Shown here piece by piece: positions 1-4,768 of a DNA stretch of 5,765 bases; within the stretch, counting starts at the first letter, position 1, and every line of letters starts with the position of its first letter. Made by a program: the position numbers and the translations under genes. The DNA is from an uncultured Akkermansia sp. (GTDB taxonomy: Bacteria > Verrucomicrobiota > Verrucomicrobiia > Verrucomicrobiales > Akkermansiaceae). The stretch covers positions 1 to 5,765 of the forward strand of contig CANPXA010000120.1 of NCBI GenBank assembly GCA_947585525.1, written 5' to 3'. Below the pieces are notes generated by a model, which saw nothing but the letters and a program-made list of their open reading frames with translations, searched no databases and had not been told where the DNA came from.

Positions 1-81
1 GTCATCATGATGACGGATCCAGCGAACTCATCCGCACACGTTGATGATTCAAAAAAAATTGCGCAACGCGTAGATTATTAA
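1..81 (+). CDS. possible C-terminal tail of an upstream gene (partial)
   Basis: The first reading frame is open from the window edge to a TAA at 79-81 and would give the last 26 residues of a protein. The tail is polar and charged (about DPANSSAHVDDSKKIAQRVDY), which fits a disordered C-terminus, but no family can be recognised. Support is positional: a strong hairpin followed by a T tract begins about 20 bases after the stop, where a terminator for a gene entering from the left would be expected. Frame 3 is also open from the edge to a TGA at 42-44, so the true frame is undecided, and the stretch could be noncoding. Confidence 0.3.
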   Translation, partial: VIMMTDPANSSAHVDDSKKIAQRVDY

Positions 82-82
82 T

Positions 83-129
83 AAATCGTAATTCGTAAAT
101 AGGCAACCGCATTTCCTAATGCGGTTGCC
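83..129. repeat. heptamer repeat plus hairpin element, copy 1
   Basis: Two tandem heptamers, TCGTAAT (86-92) and TCGTAAA (93-99), preceded by AAA and followed by TAGGC, run directly into a palindrome that starts with that GGC (102-129). The same arrangement recurs at 4529-4571, with three heptamers and a different palindrome. The identity between copies covers the heptamers, the AAA and the TAGGC junction. The stem sequences differ, but both loops begin with TCC. This looks like a small dispersed element rather than chance. With only two copies visible, its genome-wide status is unknown. Confidence 0.6.
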
Positions 130-139
130 CCGTGTTTTT
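102..139 (+). terminator. rho-independent terminator of the gene upstream of cdaA
   Basis: A perfect 12-bp stem pairs GGCAACCGCATT (102-113) with AATGCGGTTGCC (118-129) around the 4-base loop TCCT. A run of five T follows at 135-139. The T tract starts five bases after the stem, slightly further than ideal, but the stem is strong. It would stop transcription arriving from the left and so separate the cdaA operon from whatever lies upstream. It also forms the palindromic half of the repeat element, so the element may have supplied the terminator. Confidence 0.65.
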
Positions 140-141
140 CC

Positions 142-169
142 TTGAAATTTTCGGGGGATGTGGTAGCTT
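142..169 (+). promoter_or_regulatory. possible sigma-70-type promoter for the cdaA operon
   Basis: TTGAAA (142-147, five of six to the -35 consensus) lies 16 bases before TAGCTT (164-169, three of six to the -10 consensus), and a TG at 161-162 gives an extended -10. It sits just after the upstream terminator, where an operon promoter is expected. The weakness is spacing: initiation near 176 would leave almost no leader before the ATG at 179, so the AGGA at 170-173 would be lost as a ribosome-binding site. The real start site may lie further upstream. Confidence 0.3.
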
Positions 170-178
170 AGGACAGGT

Positions 179-979
179 ATGGATGCGTTAGATGTCCTGA
201 GAGCCTTATTTGAGATCACTGTATTATGGGTGATCTTCTACCAGCTGTACCGCGTCTTCAAAGATTCGCGCGCAGCGGCTATCCTTGGCGGTCTCATCAT
301 CATCATGCTCTTCATCTATCTTCTGGTGGACATCATCCACGCTTCCGTTCTGCAACGCATCGTGGGGGCCATCATCCCGATCGGAACGATCCTTGTCATC
401 GTTTTCCAAGCAGAGATACGCACGGCTCTCGCCAAACTGGGTAGTTCTCCCTTGCTGCATGGCATCATGCAACCGGAAGGGCATAGCGATGCTTTCATCT
501 CGTGTGTTTGTGATTCTGTTTCCTACCTCACCAGTAAACGTTTTGGGGCTCTTATCGCCATCTGCCGCAAGGATAATCTCCACGACCTTGTGAGCAACGC
601 CACACGGTTAGATGCCCTGTACACTCGCGAACTCGTTGGCACTATCTTCATGCCTAAAACTCTGCTACATGACGGAGCCGTGATTGTGAATCACCAGAGA
701 GTGGCATTTGCAAGTGCTATTTTACCCGTTTCGGACAGGGAGCTGAAGGATGCCTCTCTGGGGCTGCGGCACCGAGCCGGAATAGGACTTGCTGAGAAGT
801 CGGACGCGGTGGTAATCATTGTATCGGAAGAGACGGGGACGATATCGCTGGCAGTGGGGAACGTGCTGCAGCGCAATTTAAGTCTGGATCTCCTGCATGA
901 ACGACTCAAAGAACTGCTTTATGCTCACGATGAAGAAACTCAAGATCAAGAGTCTGATCATACAGACGCTGACGATTGA
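179..979 (+). CDS. cdaA: diadenylate cyclase, CdaA/YbbP family (membrane c-di-AMP synthase)
   Basis: It condenses two ATP into the second messenger cyclic di-AMP at the cytoplasmic face of the inner membrane. In studied bacteria this controls potassium and osmolyte balance and cell-wall homeostasis. The 266-residue protein has the standard CdaA layout: three hydrophobic segments at about 10-25, 34-52 and 61-78, then the DAC (DisA_N) catalytic domain at about 95-235. Visible signatures are GALI (123-126), the metal- and catalysis-linked DGA (165-167, in LHDGAVIV), the ATP-binding RHR (197-199, in LGLRHRAGIGL) and SEETG (216-220). The length is normal and all key residues are intact, so it should be active. 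The acidic tail after about 250 is extra and is partly forced by overlap with the next gene. The ATG at 179 is preceded by AGGA at 170-173. As first gene of the apparent operon it is followed by a YbbR-like fragment, the usual partner of this cyclase. Confidence 0.95.
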   Translation: MDALDVLRALFEITVLWVIFYQLYRVFKDSRAAAILGGLIIIMLFIYLLVDIIHASVLQRIVGAIIPIGTILVIVFQAEIRTALAKLGSSPLLHGIMQPEGHSDAFISCVCDSVSYLTSKRFGALIAICRKDNLHDLVSNATRLDALYTRELVGTIFMPKTLLHDGAVIVNHQRVAFASAILPVSDRELKDASLGLRHRAGIGLAEKSDAVVIIVSEETGTISLAVGNVLQRNLSLDLLHERLKELLYAHDEETQDQESDHTDADD

Positions 980-1109
980 TCGTCGCCACAAGCTGATATG
1001 TTTGTTGCTGGCGGTTCTGGTGTGGGTGGTTGTTGCCTACTCACAGCGACGTGAATTGCGAGAAGAGGAGTGGGGGTTGGATAACATACGTCTCTCTGCT
1101 CCGGAATAA
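930..1109 (+). CDS. very short YbbR/CdaR-like single-pass membrane protein
   Basis: From the ATG at 930 this encodes 59 residues: a basic N-terminus (MKKLKIKS), a short polar stretch ending in DRRHK, one strong membrane helix (about LICLLLAVLVWVVVAY) and a charged tail (SQRRELREEEWGLDNIRLSAPE). CdaR/YbbR proteins, encoded next to cdaA in many bacteria, bind the cyclase in the membrane and modulate it. They begin with just such a basic residue cluster, helix and short linker, then carry several extracytoplasmic YbbR domains. Here the stop at 1107-1109 comes before any YbbR domain, and bioD starts nine bases later, so the domains are absent and not simply frameshifted. Assignment rests on position and the N-terminal pattern only. 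Starts at 897 (70 residues) and 921 are also possible. I prefer 930 because it gives a natural basic leader, but no good Shine-Dalgarno decides it. The frame overlaps the end of cdaA by 50 bases, suggesting coupled translation. Confidence 0.65.
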   Translation: MKKLKIKSLIIQTLTIDRRHKLICLLLAVLVWVVVAYSQRRELREEEWGLDNIRLSAPE

Positions 1110-1118
1110 CACAGACTC

Positions 1119-1757
1119 ATGAGTGATTTTTTTATCACAGGAACGGACACGGATAGCGGCAAAACTTACGTCACGTGTGCGTTGTTGCGGGATCTGAGAC
1201 GCCGTGGGGTGAAGGCTGCAGGCTTCAAGCCGGTGGCGTGTGGTGACAGGGGTGACGCTCGCGCCATGCGCGAAGCCATGGGAGAGCCGACTTTGGGGCT
1301 GGATCTTCTCAATCCGGTTTATCTCCGTGCAGCCACGGCGCCTGCCGTAGCTGCGGAGCTGGAGAGTAGGGAGCTCAGTGTTCACGAATGGGTGGAGAGC
1401 TACAAGCGTGTTAGTGGGTTGTACGAGTCGGTGCTTGTGGAGGGAGCCGGGGGCTGGGAAACGCCTCTGGCGACCGGAAAAACGATAGCTGATTTGGCAC
1501 AGCAGCTCGCCTTGCCGGTTATTCTCGTTGTTGGTAACAAATTGGGAGCAGTGAATCACGCGATCCTAACCGTGCAGGCTATACGGCTGCGCGGGCTGGA
1601 GTGTCGATCAATCGTGCTCAATCACATGGCAGAGGAGTGGGATGCAGCATCGGTGATGAACCGGAAACTTATAGAGGAATATACAGGCGTCCCTGTGCAG
1701 GCGGAACTGATTCGTGACCAGCAGGAGATCGATTCCGGTGCAGTGCTGGGTATCTGA
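1119..1757 (+). CDS. bioD: ATP-dependent dethiobiotin synthetase BioD
   Basis: It carboxylates 7,8-diaminopelargonic acid with CO2 and ATP and closes the ureido ring to give dethiobiotin, the penultimate step of biotin synthesis, in the cytosol. The 212-residue protein has a P-loop at 8-16 (GTDTDSGKT, typical GTDTxxGKT), the substrate lysine K37 in GFKPVACGD, the EGAGGWETPL motif at 108-117 and a conserved NKLGAVNHAILT segment at 140-151. VLNH (166-169) matches the base-recognition region. Length is close to the usual 210-240. The 'ACGDRGDA' form differs from the E. coli sequence and resembles PVC-type BioD proteins, from memory only. The start lies nine bases after the previous stop with no clear Shine-Dalgarno, and the stop overlaps the folP start. 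No other biotin gene is in the window, so it is detached from a bio cluster. Key residues are intact and activity is expected. Confidence 0.93.
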   Translation: MSDFFITGTDTDSGKTYVTCALLRDLRRRGVKAAGFKPVACGDRGDARAMREAMGEPTLGLDLLNPVYLRAATAPAVAAELESRELSVHEWVESYKRVSGLYESVLVEGAGGWETPLATGKTIADLAQQLALPVILVVGNKLGAVNHAILTVQAIRLRGLECRSIVLNHMAEEWDAASVMNRKLIEEYTGVPVQAELIRDQQEIDSGAVLGI

Positions 1758-2578
1758 TGAGAGAAAAAGTTATGTACACGTGGAGACTACGAAGCTCATT
1801 GATGGAACTTCGCCCGCATGGGTGTATTATGGGGATTCTTAACGTGACCCCTGATTCCTTTTCTGACGGGGGAAAGTATGTGCAGGCGGAGGCAGCGCTG
1901 GCGCACGCGCAACAACTGCTGGACGACGGAGCCGATATCATCGACATCGGAGGAGAGTCCACGCGCCCCGGGGCAGCTGAGGTGACTGAAGACGAAGAGA
2001 CGCGACGAGTGCTCCCGGCGTTTCGCCTCATTCGGCAGAATTTTCCGCGAGCCGTTCTCTCCATTGACACCCGTCATGCGGAGGTGGCTCGTCGGGCATT
2101 GGACGAGGGAGCAGACATTATCAACGACGTGGGTGGGCTGGGAGATGGTCGGATGCGTTCGATTTGTGCAGAGTTCGGGTGCGGAGTCGTGCTGATGCAT
2201 ATGAAGGGTGTGCCGGCGACGATGCAGAAGGAGCCGCATTACGACGATGTCGTTCGTGAGGTACGGGAGTTTTTCATTGAACGCATCAGACTCGCCGAGG
2301 AAGCGGGGATCTCTAAAGATTGCATTTGTCTGGATCCGGGAATCGGATTCGGTAAAACCGTGCAGCACAACCTTGAACTCATCAACAACCTCGACGCCCT
2401 GCGTTGCGAGGGTCTTCCCATACTCATGGGACTTTCGCGCAAGCGGTTCCTGACGGTTATCGGCAGGGGAACCGTGGAGATGAGTCTCATTGCGGCGCGA
2501 AACGGAGCCCAGGTGCATAGGGTGCACGAAGTCAAAGAACTTCGGGAGGCGTTGGATCTTGCCCTGATGGAGTCCTGA
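1757..2578 (+). CDS. folP: dihydropteroate synthase FolP
   Basis: It joins p-aminobenzoate to 6-hydroxymethyl-7,8-dihydropterin diphosphate to make dihydropteroate in folate synthesis, the step blocked by sulfonamides. The 273-residue TIM barrel shows the family motifs in order: MGILNVTPDSFSDGG (25-39), DIGGESTRPGA (63-73), SIDT (102-105), IIND (121-124), MHMKGVPATMQ (147-157), DPGIGFGKT (193-201), GLSRK (225-229) and RVHEV (255-259). Catalytic and pterin-binding Asn29, Asp104, Asn123, Asp193, Lys229, Arg255 and His257 are present. Oddities: only about 25 residues separate SRK from RVH, where E. coli FolP has about 33, so the 'ERLxG' loop seems missing, and the usual RVHD is RVHE. The ATG at 1757 overlaps the bioD TGA, implying translational coupling. 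An ATG at 1772 would also keep the full domain. It is the last gene of the operon and converges on the next gene. Confidence 0.94.
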   Translation: MREKVMYTWRLRSSLMELRPHGCIMGILNVTPDSFSDGGKYVQAEAALAHAQQLLDDGADIIDIGGESTRPGAAEVTEDEETRRVLPAFRLIRQNFPRAVLSIDTRHAEVARRALDEGADIINDVGGLGDGRMRSICAEFGCGVVLMHMKGVPATMQKEPHYDDVVREVREFFIERIRLAEEAGISKDCICLDPGIGFGKTVQHNLELINNLDALRCEGLPILMGLSRKRFLTVIGRGTVEMSLIAARNGAQVHRVHEVKELREALDLALMES

Positions 2579-2587
2579 GACCTGTGA

Positions 2588-2631
2588 ATCCAAACGCCCG
2601 GCGATCGTTCGCGATGTTTTTGCTTTTGGAT
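2588..2631 (+). terminator. possible weak terminator after folP
   Basis: ATCCAAA (2588-2594) can pair with TTTGGAT (2625-2631). Between them lies a small inner hairpin, ATCG-TTCG-CGAT (2604-2615), followed immediately by G and five T (2617-2621). The inner stem is only four pairs, so intrinsic termination would be weak. Its position, just after the last gene of the forward operon, is right. Confidence 0.3.
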
Positions 2632-2640
2632 GGAAGGACA

Positions 2641-2677
2641 ATAAAAAGCCGTGCCACGCAGGTGGGAGGCACGGCTT
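2641..2677 (-). terminator. rho-independent terminator of the reverse-strand PA14-like gene
   Basis: A perfect 10-bp stem pairs AAGCCGTGCC (2646-2655) with GGCACGGCTT (2668-2677) around a 12-base loop. Read on the reverse strand, the stem is followed by TTTTTAT from the A-rich stretch 2641-2647, while on the forward strand no T run follows. It is therefore oriented for the reverse gene, whose stop lies about 38 bases upstream of it. The hairpin would still present a structure to forward transcripts leaving folP. Confidence 0.8.
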
Positions 2678-2714
2678 GGTAGAGGTTCAAGGGAACGGTT
2701 GAAATAACCGAGAA

Positions 2715-4091
2715 TCAGTCCACATCGACAACAGTCCAGATGAGGGAATCTTCGTTGAAGCTGGGCATCTGGTCTGCTGTGCTTTGCGGCATGGTAATCT
2801 TGTTGTCTTTGAGAATCTTGCGCAGACTTTCTACAGTCGGCACAGCGAAGTTGGTCCGGAAGAGGTCATAACGCTTGGGATCGCCCTTCTTCCCGGGACC
2901 ATTCGTCACATCCTCCATGAGCAAGACAAAGCCAAACTGCCCACCGGGAATTTCCGCCACGATGACCTGTATCGGATAGACTTCGCCCTCCTTCACCTCA
3001 AAAACCTTACCGAGGGTGAGCCCACCCACGCCCTTATTCCACACGGCGAGGTTCTTGTAGCTGGGATCTTGTTCATAGCCATCAAAGGCGGGGAGTTTGT
3101 GCTCTTTTACGGCTTTCCAGTGGTTTTTCAGACGATCGGGATCATTCTGCACGAAAGCGTTCACTTCAAAGCTGTCAGAATCTTTTTTCCAGAGCGAGGG
3201 AAGCATATAGCCTGCCTCCAGCACCGGCTCTTTATTGAAACGAACCCCCATAAAGTCGTCCCCCATCCCCACAAAGCGGAACTTGCCGGATTTCGGTGCG
3301 CGCACACGCCCGTGGTAAACCACGACCAGACCGGAGGGTTTGCAGACGTCTGCTGTACCGAAGGAAATGGTAGCGACGGATGCATCGATGGAAGGAACGC
3401 AGAAGTGCGGGTTCCAGAGGATTTGAGGGGATTTGTAGAAGCCCGACAGAGCGCGCTGGTTGTTGCGGGTGAAGAGCTCATGGAGCTTTTCTGCCGCACG
3501 TTGACGGAATTCAGTGCTATTCGTATTGACGACAACCTCCATTTTGTTGGTCTTGGGATTTTTCACCTTAGAGGAGACGCCTTTGGTAAGAGCCGAGGGA
3601 GCGCCGCTCTTGGTGAGCTTGAGGTCGTAGAATTCTCCCTTCAAACCGCCACCATCGCCGCCGCCCTGACCCATACCGCCACCGTCACTGCCGAGCCCTT
3701 CACCGAGGGAGGTGTCCAAATTGACGGACACGTCCATCTGGTCAAAACTCAGTTCGCCGCTGGTGTCGAGACTCACGGGAGCAGCCACGGCGCCCACCGC
3801 ATTCTGCGCCACGATGACGCTCGGGGTAACAGTGGGGTTGGTGGTCGCCGTGCGGGCGGAAAGTTCCCTTGAGACCGGGTTGCTGGAGGGAGGACCATCG
3901 CTCGAGGGAGCTTGGTAGGCGATGAACTCCGCCGGCTGCTCACTGGCTATGATCAAGATGGTGAAGTACAGGATACCGCCGAAAAGCAGGAGAAAGCCGG
4001 CACAGGCGCCGAAACTGATCAACTTGTTCATCAGGGCGGCTTTCTTGAGCTGCTTCAGAGCCTCATCGCTCATCTGTATGTGTAACGCCAT
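2715..4091 (-). CDS. single-pass membrane protein with PA14-like extracytoplasmic region, function unknown
   Basis: A 458-residue protein of unknown role. After a short cytoplasmic segment with basic residues (1-24), one membrane helix spans about 25-49. The outside part begins with a Ser/Thr/Pro-rich linker (about 50-92) and a Gly/Asp-rich stretch (about 129-149). From about 150 the pattern resembles a PA14 domain, a carbohydrate-binding or adhesive beta-barrel: an opening GLKGEFYD (149-156), then the strand-rich core VVVYHGRVRAPKSGKFRFVGMGDDFMGVRFNKEPVLEAG (257-294), which matches the usual 'G.v.ap.sG.Y.F....DD...v..ng..v...G' layout, and a late strand region GGQFGFVLLMED (383-394). A segment at about 190-225 interrupts the classic domain. 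Two cysteines (231, 250) flank a short strand region and could form a disulfide outside the membrane. The ATG at 4091 lacks a Shine-Dalgarno, and Met7 is an alternative. It seems monocistronic, with its own terminator. PA14 assignment is from pattern only; ligand and role cannot be stated. Confidence 0.85.
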   Translation of the reverse strand: MALHIQMSDEALKQLKKAALMNKLISFGACAGFLLLFGGILYFTILIIASEQPAEFIAYQAPSSDGPPSSNPVSRELSARTATTNPTVTPSVIVAQNAVGAVAAPVSLDTSGELSFDQMDVSVNLDTSLGEGLGSDGGGMGQGGGDGGGLKGEFYDLKLTKSGAPSALTKGVSSKVKNPKTNKMEVVVNTNSTEFRQRAAEKLHELFTRNNQRALSGFYKSPQILWNPHFCVPSIDASVATISFGTADVCKPSGLVVVYHGRVRAPKSGKFRFVGMGDDFMGVRFNKEPVLEAGYMLPSLWKKDSDSFEVNAFVQNDPDRLKNHWKAVKEHKLPAFDGYEQDPSYKNLAVWNKGVGGLTLGKVFEVKEGEVYPIQVIVAEIPGGQFGFVLLMEDVTNGPGKKGDPKRYDLFRTNFAVPTVESLRKILKDNKITMPQSTADQMPSFNEDSLIWTVVDVD

Positions 4092-4121
4092 AGTTGTACA
4101 GTGGGGTTGTTTTCAGTGCCT

Positions 4122-4127
4122 AATATA
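4122..4127 (-). promoter_or_regulatory. possible -10 box for the PA14-like gene
   Basis: On the reverse strand the sequence reads TATATT, five of six matches to the -10 consensus. The expected transcript start lies about 25 bases before the ATG at 4091. No convincing -35 is found at 16-18 bases: the best hexamer, TCGCGA at 17 bases, matches three of six. An activator-dependent or weak promoter is possible, which would fit the inverted repeat further upstream. Confidence 0.4.
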
Positions 4128-4169
4128 GCGCATTTTTTCCTTCATCGCGAGCAAAATTCAGCTTCTCAA

Positions 4170-4189
4170 GTGTTACAGATGTGTAACAC
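4170..4189. promoter_or_regulatory. candidate operator: perfect 8-bp inverted repeat, 4-bp spacer
   Basis: GTGTTACA (4170-4177) and TGTAACAC (4182-4189) are exact reverse complements separated by GATG. A 20-bp site of this shape is typical of dimeric helix-turn-helix regulators. It lies 79-98 bases upstream of the PA14-like start and about 45-65 bases upstream of its putative -10, an activator-type position. No regulator gene is nearby, and I cannot match the motif to a known family. It could also form an 8-bp RNA stem with a 4-base loop. Confidence 0.45.
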
Positions 4190-4414
4190 CGCACACGTGT
4201 CCCAATAAAATTTTCTCCGGGCTTATTCAACCCCTTCCCCATGAGTTTCCTCTGGATGAAGGAAGTAGCGGAAAGACGGTAACCCATTGACGATTCAGAA
4301 AAGCGGTAAGCTCGGCATGGCATCATTCCAGACGCTTTCTAGCCAACAACTCACCTTGTCCCCAAAATTCCGCTGCGCTTCCGCTTTGACGCTTCGGTAC
4401 CGCACTACCTCAGC

Positions 4415-4519
4415 GCCCTGCGGGCAAAAGCTGCGCTTTTGTCCAATCGTCCTGCCCGCCCGCTTCGCGTGCGCCCTGCACGGGGCCGTCGGACGCTTTG
4501 CCTCCCCGCGCGTAGCGCG
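4415..4519. repeat. cluster of short GC-rich hairpins with mostly three-base loops
   Basis: Successive small palindromes are packed together: GCCC-TGC-GGGC (4415-4425), CAAAAGC-TGC-GCTTTTG (4425-4441, sharing one base with the first), CGC-TTC-GCG (4461-4469), GCCC with GGGC around six bases (4473-4486) and CGCGC-GTA-GCGCG (4507-4519). The next element's palindrome (4555-4571) also has a three-base loop. Recurrence of the loop size, with TGC in two neighbouring loops, suggests one kind of element inserted or amplified repeatedly. The shortest stems could be chance in GC-rich DNA; the 7-bp one is the strongest. Confidence 0.5.
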
Positions 4520-4528
4520 CTAACATCC

Positions 4529-4571
4529 AAATCGTAATTCGTAATTCGTAAATAGGCGAGCTCCGCTCGCC
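4529..4571. repeat. heptamer repeat plus hairpin element, copy 2
   Basis: Three tandem heptamers, TCGTAAT (4532-4538), TCGTAAT (4539-4545) and TCGTAAA (4546-4552), preceded by AAA and followed by TAGGC, lead into the palindrome GGCGAGC-TCC-GCTCGCC (4555-4571, 7-bp stem). The layout matches copy 1 at 83-129, which has one heptamer fewer and a different stem. No T tract follows here, so this copy is not an intrinsic terminator. The change in heptamer number is typical of slippage. Confidence 0.6.
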
Positions 4572-4723
4572 TCCGTCCATCGTACATAATCAATGAGTTA
4601 TGTTGCATCGCTCACCGATATCTGTCTGTTGGGATTGCGTTTTTCTTGGGACGGATGTGCCTCAGGATGACGAGGTCGTGAAAGGAAAATCGTGCTGGAA
4701 GAGGCGGAATTTGGCGTTTACTC

Positions 4724-4752
4724 TTGCAGAAGGGAAAGGGATGTGGCATACT
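4724..4752 (+). promoter_or_regulatory. possible extended -10 promoter for the FHA-lipoprotein pair
   Basis: TTGCAG (4724-4729, three of six) lies 17 bases before CATACT (4747-4752, four of six to the -10 consensus), with TG at 4744-4745 forming an extended -10. Initiation would fall near 4759, leaving a leader of about ten bases. This is the best candidate just ahead of the gene, but it is weak and no Shine-Dalgarno is evident before the ATG. Confidence 0.3.
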
Positions 4753-4768
4753 AGAACGGTAAGATACT

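Larger units (their letters stand above)
4092..4768. other. 677-base intergenic region between divergent genes
   Basis: This separates the reverse PA14-like gene from the forward FHA gene. From left to right it holds a possible -10 for the PA14-like gene, the perfect inverted repeat 4170-4189, an 8-base palindrome ACACGTGT (4193-4200), about 150 bases with nothing recognisable, a GC-rich cluster of small hairpins (about 4415-4519), the second heptamer-hairpin element (4529-4571) and a possible FHA-gene promoter. Several short frames are open here, but none shows a domain, a membrane helix, a ribosome-binding site or sensible composition. It could contain an untranslated RNA or decayed gene; neither is demonstrable. 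Confidence 0.7.

Noticed and set aside
83..104. CRISPR repeat interpretation of the TCGTAAT units
   Set aside because: The units are seven bases, directly tandem without spacers, and no cas gene is present.
1041..1559. Reverse open frame (172 codons) opposite bioD
   Set aside because: BioD motifs are complete on the forward strand and the antisense product resembles nothing.
1796..2641. Reverse open frame (281 codons) opposite folP
   Set aside because: FolP carries every family motif in the forward frame. The reverse translation has no recognisable motif, and it runs through the folP stop only by chance.
2784..3872. Long forward open frame (362 codons) inside the reverse gene
   Set aside because: It lies wholly antisense to the PA14-like gene, whose frame shows a coherent membrane helix, linker and strand pattern. 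The forward translation is rich in His and shows no domain; it is a shadow of codon bias.
4170..4189. GlnR/TnrA-type site (TGTNA-N7-TNACA)
   Set aside because: The half-sites resemble it, but the spacing is one base too long and no regulator gene supports it.
4201..4260. tRNA-like fragment suggested by a TTCAACCCC stretch
   Set aside because: No acceptor stem, D-arm or anticodon arm can be built around it.
4120..4326. Reverse open frame of 68 codons upstream of the PA14-like gene
   Set aside because: No Shine-Dalgarno, domain or helix. It covers the likely promoter and the inverted repeat, so it is more likely noncoding.
4287..4523. Forward open frame of 78 codons in the hairpin-rich stretch
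   Set aside because: Its Ala/Arg/Cys-rich product follows from GC-rich palindromes, and no ribosome-binding site or conserved pattern is visible.
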